Assembly: GCA_004558205.1 (NCBI GenBank)
Contig: SFDM01000002.1
Span: 1-64,000 of the forward strand
Reading direction: 5' to 3'
Source: Pyramidobacter piscolens
GTDB taxonomy: Bacteria > Synergistota > Synergistia > Synergistales > Dethiosulfovibrionaceae
DNA: 64,000 nt
Shown here: positions 16,524 through 25,033 of the stretch, in pieces
Position numbering within the stretch: position 1 is the stretch's first letter
Layout of the letters: every line of letters begins with the position of its first letter
The notes under the pieces: generated by a model
The model's input: the letters and a program-made list of their open reading frames with translations, nothing else
Database searches by the model: none
Told to the model about the DNA's origin: nothing
Position numbers and translations under genes: made by a program

Positions 16524-17705
16524 CTATTTCAATTTCCGGGGCAGGTCGGCGATATCGCAGTCCTGCCATGACAGCTTGTGCGAGGCGAATGCCGTGGTAT
16601 ACTTTAAACCGCTGCCGGTCATGACCAGCGCGGCGCTCTCGCCCTCCTTGACGACGCCCTGCTTTCTGGCCGCCCTCAGAACCGCTAGGGGCACGCAGGA
16701 CGCGGGCTGGCCGAAGAGGCCGTGGCGGGCCATGTCAGCCTGGGCCTTGACGATCTCCTCTTCCACGGCGGTTAAGGCCCAGCCGCCAAGACGCCTCAGC
16801 TCAGCCACGATCCGGTTGCCGCTGGGCGGATAGGGGTTATCGATGGCGTGGGCGATGGTCTCAAGGGCCTCGAAACGCTGGATTTTCGTCCAGCCCTCGG
16901 CAAAGGCCCGAGCCATGGGACAACAGTTCGCGGCCTGAGCGCAGATAAAACGGGGCAGGCGGTCGGTCAGGCCCGCGCGCAGCAGGTCCTCGAAGCCGTT
17001 GATGATGCCGCGCAGGTTTCCGCCGGCGCTGGTGGGGACGATCACCCAGTCGGGAACCTTGAAGCCTCGGTCTTCGGCGATCTCGTAGGCGATGGTGCGC
17101 GATCCCGCGGAGCGGAACGGCACGTCGGAGTTCATGAAGTAGATGCCGCGCTCAAGTCCGAGGCGCAGGCTCTCGTTGTAGAGCCGGTCATAGGGGCCGG
17201 CTACGCGCAGCAGGTGGGCCCCGTAGATTGCGATGGGGGCCATTTTCTCGTCGGCCACGTTGCCCTTGACGAGGATGTAGGTCTCGAGCCCCGCCGCCGC
17301 GCCGAAAGCCGCCACCGACGCCGCCATGTTGCCCGACGACACGGTGCCGACGCTGCCGTAGCCGAGGGCGCGGGCGTGGGCAATGCAGGCGGCGGTGCCG
17401 CGGTCCTTGAAGGACCAGGTGGGGTTGGCGCTCTCGTTCTTGATCTCCACGCTCGACAGTCCCAGCTCGTCGGCAAAAGCCTTCACGCTGACCAGGGGCG
17501 TGCCGCCCTCGCCCAGCGACGCCCATTCGCCGGCTTCAAAGGGGAAGAAATCGGCATAGCGTTTGGACTGGCAGCGCGACGATTTGTCGATGCGGGCGCC
17601 GTCCCAGACGAGGTCCAGAGGCTCGCCGCAGGCGCAGCGGAAAACAGGCTTAGACGCGTCGTATTCAGCGCCGCAGGTCTTGCATTTCAGTAGAGCTTTT
17701 TTCAT
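16524..17705 (-). CDS. Threonine synthase-like PLP enzyme with N-terminal zinc ribbon
   Basis: 393 residues. It starts with a small zinc ribbon (Cys8, Cys11, Cys24, Cys26) common to archaeal-type threonine synthases. The fold-type II PLP domain follows: Lys100 in NPTWSFKDRG, SSGNMAAS for the substrate loop and SAGGNLRG for phosphate binding. I chose ATG at 17705, which has GGAGGTG upstream. Family members convert O-phosphohomoserine to threonine, but related cysteate and cystathionine synthases share these motifs, so the reaction is likely, not certain. It appears to be a single-gene unit. Its last 22 codons are duplicated downstream. Confidence 0.8.
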   Translation of the reverse strand: MKKALLKCKTCGAEYDASKPVFRCACGEPLDLVWDGARIDKSSRCQSKRYADFFPFEAGEWASLGEGGTPLVSVKAFADELGLSSVEIKNESANPTWSFKDRGTAACIAHARALGYGSVGTVSSGNMAASVAAFGAAAGLETYILVKGNVADEKMAPIAIYGAHLLRVAGPYDRLYNESLRLGLERGIYFMNSDVPFRSAGSRTIAYEIAEDRGFKVPDWVIVPTSAGGNLRGIINGFEDLLRAGLTDRLPRFICAQAANCCPMARAFAEGWTKIQRFEALETIAHAIDNPYPPSGNRIVAELRRLGGWALTAVEEEIVKAQADMARHGLFGQPASCVPLAVLRAARKQGVVKEGESAALVMTGSGLKYTTAFASHKLSWQDCDIADLPRKLK

Positions 17706-18182
17706 GAAGAACACCTCCATTAAAGATTCAGACCCATCTGAGCGCGGAACGCAGAGATGCGGACTCACACGAAAAAAACGGGATAGAGCTTGAACTCTTG
17801 CAATGTGGTATTATATCAGAGATAATAACGTCAGGGAATCGAGGAAGCGCAATTTTTTCACACAACCGCGGAACTTCCCTCCGAACGTCCTTTCCGGCCC
17901 CTAAAAGGCGAACTGCCTTTCGCATATCGGGGGCAGGCGTTTTATAAAAGGCGGCGGCTTTACTATCTTGAGCCGCGGCGGAGCCCGTCGTTTTTTTTAC
18001 AAATCCGTCCCGAAAAATCGCGTTTGCCTGTTGATTTTTGGAGCTTTAGCAGTTTTAATGTACTATGCTACACTGTCGTTATTATCTGTCGGGGCTCTCT
18101 TTCAAAAACCCCTTTTTATGCACGAGGCTCCGGTTTCAGGCCGGAAAAAAAATCAATCAAGAAAAAAATGGAGGCTGGCACA
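17706..18182. other. Intergenic region between divergent genes
   Basis: It must hold promoters for the threonine-synthase-like gene and the repeat protein. A TTGATT near 18031 and a TATGCT at 18064 are visible, but their spacing is not standard. A GC-rich near-palindrome lies near 17950-17985 (GCGGCGGCTT with GAGCCGCGGCGG). No gene, RNA or repeat is supported here. Confidence 0.4.
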
Positions 18183-20048
18183 ATGGCACCTAACATTGAA
18201 GATCCTAAGATGAACGAACAGAACGCAGAAAGCAAAAAGAAAGAGGTTCTCGCCAAAGTGGAGACAAAGGTCAAAGACTGGTCGAAAAAGGCGGCGGCGT
18301 CCACGGCTTCGGGGCTGAAAAAACTGGCTCCCGACGATTTCCACGAGGAAATCGCGGCGATCAAGGACGGTGTCCACGTCATCAAGAACAAGTTCGTCAA
18401 GGGCGAAGCCCCTCTTCCCGAGGAAGGAAAACCCATTCCCGTGGACCAGCTGCCCAAGCCCTCGCTGAAAGCGAGAATCCTCCAGACGGGCGGCCTCTTC
18501 AAAAAGACCGTGGAGGAAACGCTCGCCGTGAAAGAAACGGTGAAAATAAAACCTGAAGCGGCCCCCACGGTGACGACGAAGACCCTGATCCTCGACAAGA
18601 GCGACGCCCCTAAGCTGAGCAAGACACCGCCCCCCCATGCCGACAAGAAAGACCCTCTGCCCGTCTATCCCCCCCAAAAGGTGGTCGTCACCTTGGAGGA
18701 GAGCTCCAGCGACATCGCCCAGAAGAGCGCCGAAGCCCAGGCCCGAGGCCTCAGGGAATATTCTGAGGTCCCCCCGCTGGCTGGCCGCACTTCCGCGGCC
18801 GTCGCGAAGGGGCGCGAGACCTTGGCCCGCAGCGTGCGGAAGACGAAGGAGGCCCTGCAGAACCTGAAGCAAAAGGCCGCCAGCCTCGCGGCGGAGGAAG
18901 GCAAGGAGCAGAGGAAGGCCATCGCCGCGGACGTAAAGGGCACCTTTGTGGAATCCGCCCAAGGCGTGGCGGAAGGGCTGAAGGCTGTCCGCCACGCCCT
19001 TGAAAAGCGGGCTTCCTTCGCCAAGCCCGTTTTCAGGGCCGTCGAAAAAGGCGCCCAGAGCGTGAGCGGCAAGCTGAAAGAGCTGAAGCAGTCCGACGGC
19101 TTCGCAAAGGTGAAGGAAAAGGTGGCGAAGACCACGGCCACGGCTGCCGAAGGCGTCAAAAAAGCCGCCGGCACCGCCGGCGAACGCCTCGCCGAGATGA
19201 AAAAGAAGGCCGCTTCGGTGAAGGCCGCAGAAAACGAAGAAAGGGCTTCCGCTGGGGAAGAGGCAAAACGTCCCTTTAACGCCGAGGCCGCGAAAGAAAA
19301 AATCAAAGACTTCGGCGCCAAAACCTCCGAAAGCATCAAATCCGCCTGCGCCAAAGCGCGGGAGAAGATGTCCGCCGGCGGCGAAAAGGGATCCGCGGGA
19401 GAAAAGCTGAAAAGCCTTTCCGAGAAGGCGTCACAAGGCTTGAAGGCCTTCGGCCAGAGCACGAAAGAGAAATTGGCGTCCCTGAAAAATAAGGCCGCCG
19501 GTTCCGCGGAAAGCGTATCGAAAGAGGAGAAAGGCCCTTCGCTGGCCGATAAATTCAAGTCCTTCGGCGGAAAGATCTCCGAAAGCGCCAAGGGCCTGGC
19601 GGAGAAGACCCGCGAAAAAGCCGAGAAGTTCATGGACACCGACGACGGCGCTGAAGAAGGCGGCAAGCCCGGCTTCGGCGAAAAGTTCAAGGGCCTGGGC
19701 GAGAAGCTCTCCAAGGGCGCCAAGGGCCTTGCCGAGAACACCAAGGCCAAGGTAGAGGAACTGCGCCGCAGCGAAAAAGGCCAGACCGCCGAAAGCGCCG
19801 TGAAGGAAACGGTGAAGGACGTCATGCCCTCGGAGACCATCGTAGACGTCAGCCCCGAAGACATCGAACAGGAAGCCGAGCAGTACGCCGCGAGCGAGAC
19901 CATCGACACGAAGGTTCTGAACGCCGGCGGCGACCCCGAAGAAAGCGGTTCCGACGCCGACGGCGCCGAAGAGGGATTCCAGAAACAGAACGACTCCGCC
20001 GGCGACAACAGGAACTTCAGAAACAACAAAAAGAGACGCCATCACTAA
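18183..20048 (+). CDS. Lys/Ala/Glu-rich protein with LEA/apolipoprotein-like repeats
   Basis: 621 residues of no family I recognise. There is no signal peptide or membrane segment. Residues 1-60 are charged and helical, about 90-180 is Pro-rich and probably disordered, and the rest is amphipathic helix of low complexity. In the C-terminal third an approximately 36-48-residue unit recurs four times: KIKDFGAKTSESIKSACAK, KLKSLSEKASQGLKAFGQS, KFKSFGGKISESAKGLAEK, KFKGLGEKLSKGAKGLAEN. An acidic segment and a basic tail ending RRHH follow. I chose ATG at 18183, which has GGAGG eight bases upstream. Composition resembles LEA proteins or histone-H1-like DNA binders; which is unclear. It is monocistronic, closed by a strong hairpin. 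Confidence 0.75.
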   Translation: MAPNIEDPKMNEQNAESKKKEVLAKVETKVKDWSKKAAASTASGLKKLAPDDFHEEIAAIKDGVHVIKNKFVKGEAPLPEEGKPIPVDQLPKPSLKARILQTGGLFKKTVEETLAVKETVKIKPEAAPTVTTKTLILDKSDAPKLSKTPPPHADKKDPLPVYPPQKVVVTLEESSSDIAQKSAEAQARGLREYSEVPPLAGRTSAAVAKGRETLARSVRKTKEALQNLKQKAASLAAEEGKEQRKAIAADVKGTFVESAQGVAEGLKAVRHALEKRASFAKPVFRAVEKGAQSVSGKLKELKQSDGFAKVKEKVAKTTATAAEGVKKAAGTAGERLAEMKKKAASVKAAENEERASAGEEAKRPFNAEAAKEKIKDFGAKTSESIKSACAKAREKMSAGGEKGSAGEKLKSLSEKASQGLKAFGQSTKEKLASLKNKAAGSAESVSKEEKGPSLADKFKSFGGKISESAKGLAEKTREKAEKFMDTDDGAEEGGKPGFGEKFKGLGEKLSKGAKGLAENTKAKVEELRRSEKGQTAESAVKETVKDVMPSETIVDVSPEDIEQEAEQYAASETIDTKVLNAGGDPEESGSDADGAEEGFQKQNDSAGDNRNFRNNKKRRHH

Positions 20049-20055
20049 AATTCAA

Positions 20056-20111
20056 GGGCGCACAAAAAGCAGGAGCTCGAGGTCACTCGAGCTCCTGCTT
20101 TTTGTGCGCCC
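20056..20111. terminator. 25-bp perfect hairpin after the repeat protein gene
   Basis: Arms 20056-20080 and 20087-20111 are perfectly complementary. The stem includes an internal AAAAAGC/GCTTTTT, giving a T-run for either direction. It serves the repeat protein gene and the converging M20 gene. Confidence 0.82.
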
Positions 20112-20158
20112 TGCCAAAGGCTCAGGCCAGAAGATTGAGCCGCAAAAGATCCTTTGAT

Positions 20159-21376
20159 CTAGGGCTGCCGGCCGGCCAGCTGAAGCAGACAGTCCAGCAG
20201 CACGTCGGCGCCTCGGGAAAGGGACTCCCACTCCGTCCATTCCTCAGGGCAATGGCTCTTGCCTCCCGCCGAGGGGACGAAAATCATCGCCGAAGGGCAG
20301 ACTGACGCCAGCATTTGAGCGTCGTGGCCCGCGCCGCTGGGCATGACGACCGTCTTGTAGCCTCGGGCTTCTCCCTTTTCGCGAACCATCTCAACCAGCG
20401 CCGGCGGAAATATTACAGGCTTCGCCGCTTCCAGTTCATTGACGTCCGCGCGCAGCCCCAGCTCGGCGCAGAGCGCCGCAATCTGGGCGTTTACCTCGCG
20501 CCGCGCCTCCTCGTACTTCGACAGGTCCAAGTGGCGCAGGTCCACGGAAAACTTCGTCATCCCGGGAACGATGTTGATCACGTGAGGCTCCGTATGCACC
20601 CGGCCGATCGTCGCGACACCGCCCAGGCGCTTCGTCAGATCCTGCAGGAAAACGTGCAGCCGTGAAACGGCCAGGAGCGAATCATGGCGCATGTCCATGG
20701 GCGTGCTGCCCGCATGGTTCGCCTCGCCGATAAAGCTTCCTTCCCACCACAGCACGCCGGGGATTCCGGCGACAGCGCCGATTTCCAGGCCTTCGCTGTC
20801 CAGACGGGGCCCCTGTTCGACATGAAGCTCCAGATAGGAAGAAGGCAGGGGAAGTTCGTCCCGCCCAAGAAAGCCGATGCTTTGAAGCCTCTTCTCGACC
20901 CATTCCCCCGTCCCGCCGTAGGGACGCCGCAGCAGCTCTTCAGCGCTTTTATGGCGGGTATAGTACTGGCTGCCCATCAAGCCGGGAGGCGTGCTTCCCT
21001 CTTCGTCGGAAAAGGAGACGACGGCGATGGGCTTCTCCGTCAGAATCCGGGCGTCGTTCAGGCTGCGGACGACTTCCATGGCGCTCAGAACGCCGGCAAC
21101 GCCGTCGAACTGGCCGGCATAGCGCACCGTATCGATATGCGAGCCCATCACCACGGGCGCGGCGCCCTCTTCCCGCCCCGCGCGCAGTCCCATAATGTTG
21201 CCCAGCACGTCGATTCTGACCTCAAGCCCAGCGTCTTTCATCCACCTGACCAGAAGCTCCCGCCCCTGCCTGTCCTCTTCGCTGAAAGCAAAACGCGTCC
21301 GGCCTTTCCCCTCTTCGGCGCCAAGGCTTCCCATGGCCTCCATGGCGGATTTCAACCGCGCTCTGTTCGTCTTCAT
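20159..21376 (-). CDS. M20-family N-carbamoyl-L-amino-acid / allantoate-type amidohydrolase
   Basis: 405 residues. Metal-ligand blocks: GSHIDTVRYAGQFDG near 79-93, SFSDEEGS near 127-134 with the catalytic Glu, LELHVEQGP near 184-192, and PSGAGHDAQMLA with SAGGKSHCPEEW near the C-terminus. These define the hydantoinase/carbamoylase subfamily of M20, which splits N-carbamoyl-amino acids or ureidoglycine-type substrates in the cytoplasm. It is the last gene of a minus-strand group azlC-azlD-FMN oxidase-hydrolase, 149 bp after its neighbour, so co-transcription is possible but not certain. The ribosome site is weak. Confidence 0.85.
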   Translation of the reverse strand: MKTNRARLKSAMEAMGSLGAEEGKGRTRFAFSEEDRQGRELLVRWMKDAGLEVRIDVLGNIMGLRAGREEGAAPVVMGSHIDTVRYAGQFDGVAGVLSAMEVVRSLNDARILTEKPIAVVSFSDEEGSTPPGLMGSQYYTRHKSAEELLRRPYGGTGEWVEKRLQSIGFLGRDELPLPSSYLELHVEQGPRLDSEGLEIGAVAGIPGVLWWEGSFIGEANHAGSTPMDMRHDSLLAVSRLHVFLQDLTKRLGGVATIGRVHTEPHVINIVPGMTKFSVDLRHLDLSKYEEARREVNAQIAALCAELGLRADVNELEAAKPVIFPPALVEMVREKGEARGYKTVVMPSGAGHDAQMLASVCPSAMIFVPSAGGKSHCPEEWTEWESLSRGADVLLDCLLQLAGRQP

Positions 21377-21525
21377 AGCCGCATCATCTCTCTCAGTCTC
21401 AACTCAGATTTCCGCGCGCAGCGCGCGGGCCATCAAAAAAACGCCGTATAAAACTTCACGGCGCACGAGCCCGGCTCCGGCGCGGCAGCCCCATCCGCGC
21501 GCAGCCGCCCGCGTTTTTTCGCTTC

Positions 21526-22551
21526 CTACTCCGGCAGGCGGATCATGTCGCGGGAGATGTCGCTCAAGCGCGCCGCTCCGGTCATGATCATGGTTTCGCT
21601 GAGCTCCGCGGCGATCTTCCTGAGGTAGAGCTCCACGCCCTCGGCGCCGCCCCCAAAGGCCGCGGCGACCACAGGCCGCCCGATCAGCACCGCGTCGGCG
21701 CCCAGAGCCAGAGCCTTGAACACGTCGCCGCCGCTTCTGATGCCGCCGTCCACGAAGATCTTGACACGGCCGCCTACAGCCGCGCGGATCTCGGGCAGCA
21801 CCTCGCAGGTCGCCTGAGTGCTATCCAAGACCCGGCCGCCGTGGTTCGACACCACGATGCCGTACACGCCGGCCTCAGCCGCCTTCAGGGCCCCTCGGGC
21901 GGACATGACGCCCTTGGGGATAAAGGGCAGCGGCGCGGCAGCCTTCACCAGCTCCGCCAGCTCCATCACGCCCTTGGCGTAGACGGGACAGCCGTTGGCC
22001 TTCATGTTCACGAGCCCCGCCGCGTCGATATCCATGGACAGGGCCATGGCGCCCGCTTCCTTCGCCTGGTTGATCTTCATGACCGCCCTGTCGAGCACCC
22101 AAGGCTTGAGCGTGGGGACGCCATGGCCTCCCAGCTTTTTAATCTCCGCCAGCGGCTCGAGAAAGGCCGCGTCCACAGGCGAATCGCCCGTAAAAGCCGC
22201 CGATCCCGCCGCTTTCGCGCCGCGAAGCACCCTTTCCGCCTGCTCGCCCTCGGTCACGCTGGAGTTGTAGTTCATCTTCATGCCGCCGATGGGAGCCGCG
22301 AAAACAGGCATGTCAAAGGTCCTGCCGAAGAACTGGCAGGACGTGTCCTGCCCGCGGTCGGCGTAAATCGTGTCGAGGACGATCTTCACCCCGGCCAGCC
22401 AGTCCACGTTGTGCGTAAAGGACGCGCCCGTCCCTTTGCCGCCCACGCCGGGCACTTCGCCGCGGCAGGCGCGGCCGTCGCAGACGGGACAGACCCGGCA
22501 GCGAGGCGACATAATTTCGCGGGCTTTCACCAAAATTTCACTGTAATTCAT
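21526..22551 (-). CDS. FMN-dependent alpha-hydroxy-acid oxidizing protein
   Basis: 341 residues. The N-terminal 35 carry a cysteine cluster (CRVCPVCDGRAC) not found in classical lactate oxidases. The TIM barrel then shows FAAPIGG, Lys213 in IPKGV, SNHGGRVLD with catalytic His237 and DGGIRSGGDV for FMN phosphate binding. Members oxidise 2-hydroxy acids such as lactate; the substrate and electron acceptor here are unknown. The four N-terminal cysteines could hold a metal or Fe-S centre. GGAGGGT precedes the ATG, 23 bp after azlD, so it belongs to the azlCD transcript. Confidence 0.82.
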   Translation of the reverse strand: MNYSEILVKAREIMSPRCRVCPVCDGRACRGEVPGVGGKGTGASFTHNVDWLAGVKIVLDTIYADRGQDTSCQFFGRTFDMPVFAAPIGGMKMNYNSSVTEGEQAERVLRGAKAAGSAAFTGDSPVDAAFLEPLAEIKKLGGHGVPTLKPWVLDRAVMKINQAKEAGAMALSMDIDAAGLVNMKANGCPVYAKGVMELAELVKAAAPLPFIPKGVMSARGALKAAEAGVYGIVVSNHGGRVLDSTQATCEVLPEIRAAVGGRVKIFVDGGIRSGGDVFKALALGADAVLIGRPVVAAAFGGGAEGVELYLRKIAAELSETMIMTGAARLSDISRDMIRLPE

Positions 22552-22574
22552 TCAAAGACCCTCCTGTTCCACCC

Positions 22575-22874
22575 TCAAAGAAACGCCTTCACCGCGGCCA
22601 CCACGGCCACGGCCGCGAAAACCACCACGGTGGGGCTGCATTTTTTCCACGCCAGAATGGCCGAGACGGCCACAGCGGCGGAAGCGCTGAGAGGATCGCC
22701 GGTGCTCGTAAAGATCCCCGGGAAAACCAGCGCCGCCATCACCGTAAAGGGAACGCACTTAAAGAACCGCTCCCAGAAGGGCGAAAGCTTGATGTCGCCC
22801 AGCACCACAAGAGGCAGCGCCCGGGGCAGATAGGTCACCAGCACCATCAGCGCCAGCATGATCCAGAACTTCAT
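22575..22874 (-). CDS. azlD: Branched-chain amino-acid exporter subunit AzlD
   Basis: 99 residues with four membrane segments and the family start WIMLALMVLVTYLPRALPLV. The ATG overlaps the azlC stop by four bases. With AzlC it forms a two-subunit exporter for branched-chain and related amino acids, useful to cells that ferment peptides and must shed excess. Confidence 0.85.
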   Translation of the reverse strand: MKFWIMLALMVLVTYLPRALPLVVLGDIKLSPFWERFFKCVPFTVMAALVFPGIFTSTGDPLSASAAVAVSAILAWKKCSPTVVVFAAVAVVAAVKAFL

Positions 22875-23590
22875 CGCCCGCCCTCCCCTCGCCCGTCATC
22901 AGCCTTAGGTAGGATGAACGCTGCCCCCAGGGCCGAAGCCGTCACCGACGCCACGATCACGCGGGTTCCCCCGCCCAGGGAATTCAGGGCGGGAACCACG
23001 TCGAAGAGCACGCTGACCGCCACGGCGCAGAGCATCACGAGGAAATAGCGCCCTTCCCCGTTGAGCGCGGGAATCACCAGCGCCAGAAACATGGCGTAGA
23101 GGGCGATCCCCATGGAATCCTGGATCAGCGGCGGCAGCGAAGACGCCGCGACGCAGCCCACAACCGTCGCGCCGCCCCAGGAAAGCCAGAAAGACAGCGT
23201 CAGCCCCGACATAAAGGGCACCGAATAGGCCCCCTCGCGAAAGGATGCCACCACGAAAGTCTCGTCGGTCAGGCCATAGCTCAGCAGAGCCAGCGCCCAC
23301 TTGGGCGTTCCCGGAAGGACCTTGCGCGACAGCGCCGCGCTCATCAGGAAATGCCTGAAATTCAGCACGAAAGTCGTCACCGCGATCCCCAAAAGCGAAG
23401 CGCCCGACACCATCATATTGACGGCTACAAACTGGCTGGCCCCCGCAAAGACAAAAAACGACAGCGCCGACGCCTGAACAAGGCTCAGCCCCGAAGCCCT
23501 GGCCGTCATTCCGAAAGCCAGCGCCACAGGAATGACGCCAATACTGATGGGGACCGACGCCCGAACCCCATCGCGAAAATCACGAACCAT
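22871..23590 (-). CDS. azlC: Branched-chain amino-acid exporter subunit AzlC
   Basis: 239 residues with the AzlC opening (RDGVRASVPISIGVIPVALA), LSFFVFAGASQFVAV and LNFRHFLMSAALS, and about six to seven membrane segments. I chose ATG at 23590, preceded by GAGGAGG; earlier in-frame starts would add a Gly/Arg-rich tail absent from the family. It is the first gene of azlC-azlD-FMN oxidase, with the M20 hydrolase possibly last. Confidence 0.86.
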   Translation of the reverse strand: MVRDFRDGVRASVPISIGVIPVALAFGMTARASGLSLVQASALSFFVFAGASQFVAVNMMVSGASLLGIAVTTFVLNFRHFLMSAALSRKVLPGTPKWALALLSYGLTDETFVVASFREGAYSVPFMSGLTLSFWLSWGGATVVGCVAASSLPPLIQDSMGIALYAMFLALVIPALNGEGRYFLVMLCAVAVSVLFDVVPALNSLGGGTRVIVASVTASALGAAFILPKADDGRGEGGR

Positions 23591-23746
23591 TTCGTTCCTC
23601 CTCATCCCGGCGCCCTGGCACTCCCCAGGGGCGCGCTTTCGGCGATTATTCCCCGCTCCCGATCCAGTCCTGCGCCAAACGGAGACGGATCCCAAGACGG
23701 CCCAGGCGGCATGGATTTTTACGGGAAAGCGCTCCAACAAAAAAGG

Positions 23747-23774
23747 TTACAACGGCAATTATTATTGTTATAAT
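23747..23774 (+). promoter_or_regulatory. Promoter of the winged-helix-like protein gene
   Basis: TTACAA and TATAAT are separated by 16 bp, about 55 bp before the ATG. Confidence 0.6.
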
Positions 23775-23830
23775 AGCCAGATCAGCGGCTCCATACACAG
23801 CCCTGCAAGATCAATCAAGGAGGTTGAGCC

Positions 23831-24616
23831 ATGAAATGGAAAAACAAGCTGCTGAACGTCCTCTCCCGCACCGTCATAAAGAGTGAAAGCGAAGAAGCAC
23901 CCGCGGAAGAAACGTCTCAGCCGCCGCAAACCCAGCCGGAGAACGACGCGGCTTTAGAACCGCCCTCGGAACCCAGGATACAGCCAAGCGACATCAAACA
24001 GATCGAAGAAAACACCTATCAGTTCCCAGGAAGGGTCGACAGCAGCATGGTCAGTCTGCAGAGGCAGATCGCGCCTTTGAGGCCCCATTACATAGATCCC
24101 GCCGCCGCCCGCGCCCAGCTGGCCCGACAGAGGGCCTGGGCTGAAAAAAAAGCGGAACGGGACGCGAACCTCGCCCAGCCTCCGCAGTCGCTTCCCCTCG
24201 AAACGCCCGCGTCGCCGCAGCAGCGCGGGGACGATTTTCCGCAGCCTCAAACGCCGCAGCCAAAAGAGGCCGCGGCGGCAGGAGCGCAGGCAAGCGAAGC
24301 GCGCGGCCGCTCCATTGAAGACCTCTTCGCCAACCTCCCCACGCTGAACAACTGCGCCATGTCCAAATGGACCTGGTGGGTGCTGGTTCACGCCTGGGTG
24401 CGCGAACGGGGCCCAAAAATCGTCGTGGACGACCTGGCCAAAGCCTCGGGCAAAGACCGGAAAGTGGTCAACGACTACCTGATGATCCTGGACAAAGCCG
24501 GCGTCATAAAAATAGACAAATCAAAGGACGAGCGAGGCCCCCGCAGAATGGTCATCAGCCGCACTATAGAACTGAAACTGAACGGCCAATGGGGAACGAA
24601 GACGCTGTTCGATTAA
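23831..24616 (+). CDS. Unrecognised protein with Pro/Gln-rich linker and C-terminal winged-helix-like domain
   Basis: 261 residues. The N-terminus is basic and amphipathic (MKWKNKLLNVLSRTVIK). Residues 20-170 are rich in Pro, Gln, Glu and Ala and probably unstructured, apart from a short ordered-looking patch around PGRVDSSMVSLQRQIAPL. The last ~85 residues look folded: SKWTWWVLVHAWVRERGPK, then VDDLAKASGKDRKVVNDYLMILDKAG, which reads as a helix-turn-helix, and a beta-wing (RRMVISRTIELKLNGQW). No signal or membrane segment. AAGGAGG precedes the ATG. A DNA-binding adaptor with a tethering linker is a guess. It is transcribed alone. Confidence 0.65.
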   Translation: MKWKNKLLNVLSRTVIKSESEEAPAEETSQPPQTQPENDAALEPPSEPRIQPSDIKQIEENTYQFPGRVDSSMVSLQRQIAPLRPHYIDPAAARAQLARQRAWAEKKAERDANLAQPPQSLPLETPASPQQRGDDFPQPQTPQPKEAAAAGAQASEARGRSIEDLFANLPTLNNCAMSKWTWWVLVHAWVRERGPKIVVDDLAKASGKDRKVVNDYLMILDKAGVIKIDKSKDERGPRRMVISRTIELKLNGQWGTKTLFD

Positions 24617-24661
24617 AGGCCGAAGGACGCGCTTCGTTCCCCTGAAAAAGCCCCGACCCCT

Positions 24662-25033
24662 TCAGCGGCCGCTGTCCACCCGGTCCAGAAGGCTCCAGGC
24701 GAAGCCTTCCGCTGCGGGCGACCATTTCAGGATCATGGAGGCCCCTTCCTGCTGGACGATGGCCCAGCAGGGCGCGGCGAAGCTGACCTTCGCGTCTGCC
24801 GGAAGCTCTGGCCGGGCGGCGCGCAGCGACCTTTCCAGGGTTTGGCGCGTCAGTTCTTCCGACCACTGGGGTTCTGAGGCCGCCAGGCTTAACCTGTAGG
24901 TCAGCTCGGCGTTCTGGCGCACCAGCTTTCCGCTTTGAAAGGTGGATCCCCAGAGCACCACCGTGGCCGTCACGAGAGCCAGGCCGGCGACGACCGCCAG
25001 CGTCTTTCCTGAAGTCGGCAGGGGCGACGTCAT
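24662..25033 (-). CDS. Small single-span membrane protein downstream of rlmN
   Basis: 123 residues, no recognised family. One membrane helix at about 13-30 (AVVAGLALVTATVVLWGS) is followed by a roughly 90-residue soluble domain, probably outside the cytoplasm. I chose ATG at 25033, which overlaps the rlmN stop by four bases, so it is translated with rlmN. Confidence 0.6.
   Translation of the reverse strand: MTSPLPTSGKTLAVVAGLALVTATVVLWGSTFQSGKLVRQNAELTYRLSLAASEPQWSEELTRQTLERSLRAARPELPADAKVSFAAPCWAIVQQEGASMILKWSPAAEGFAWSLLDRVDSGR

Larger units (their letters stand above)
16428..16589 (-). repeat. 162-bp duplication, copy 2
   Basis: The partner of 16045-16206 and the probable parent, since it joins the intact gene. 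Both copies have the same length. Confidence 0.88.

Noticed and set aside
16003..16571. Two short plus-strand frames in the duplicated region
   Set aside because: They are made of repeat and parS-like sequence; their similarity to each other comes only from the 162-bp duplication.
18665..20029. A 454-codon minus-strand frame opposite the repeat protein
   Set aside because: Its Ser/Ala/Phe-rich composition is the mirror of the Lys/Ala/Glu codons; no motif or ribosome site.
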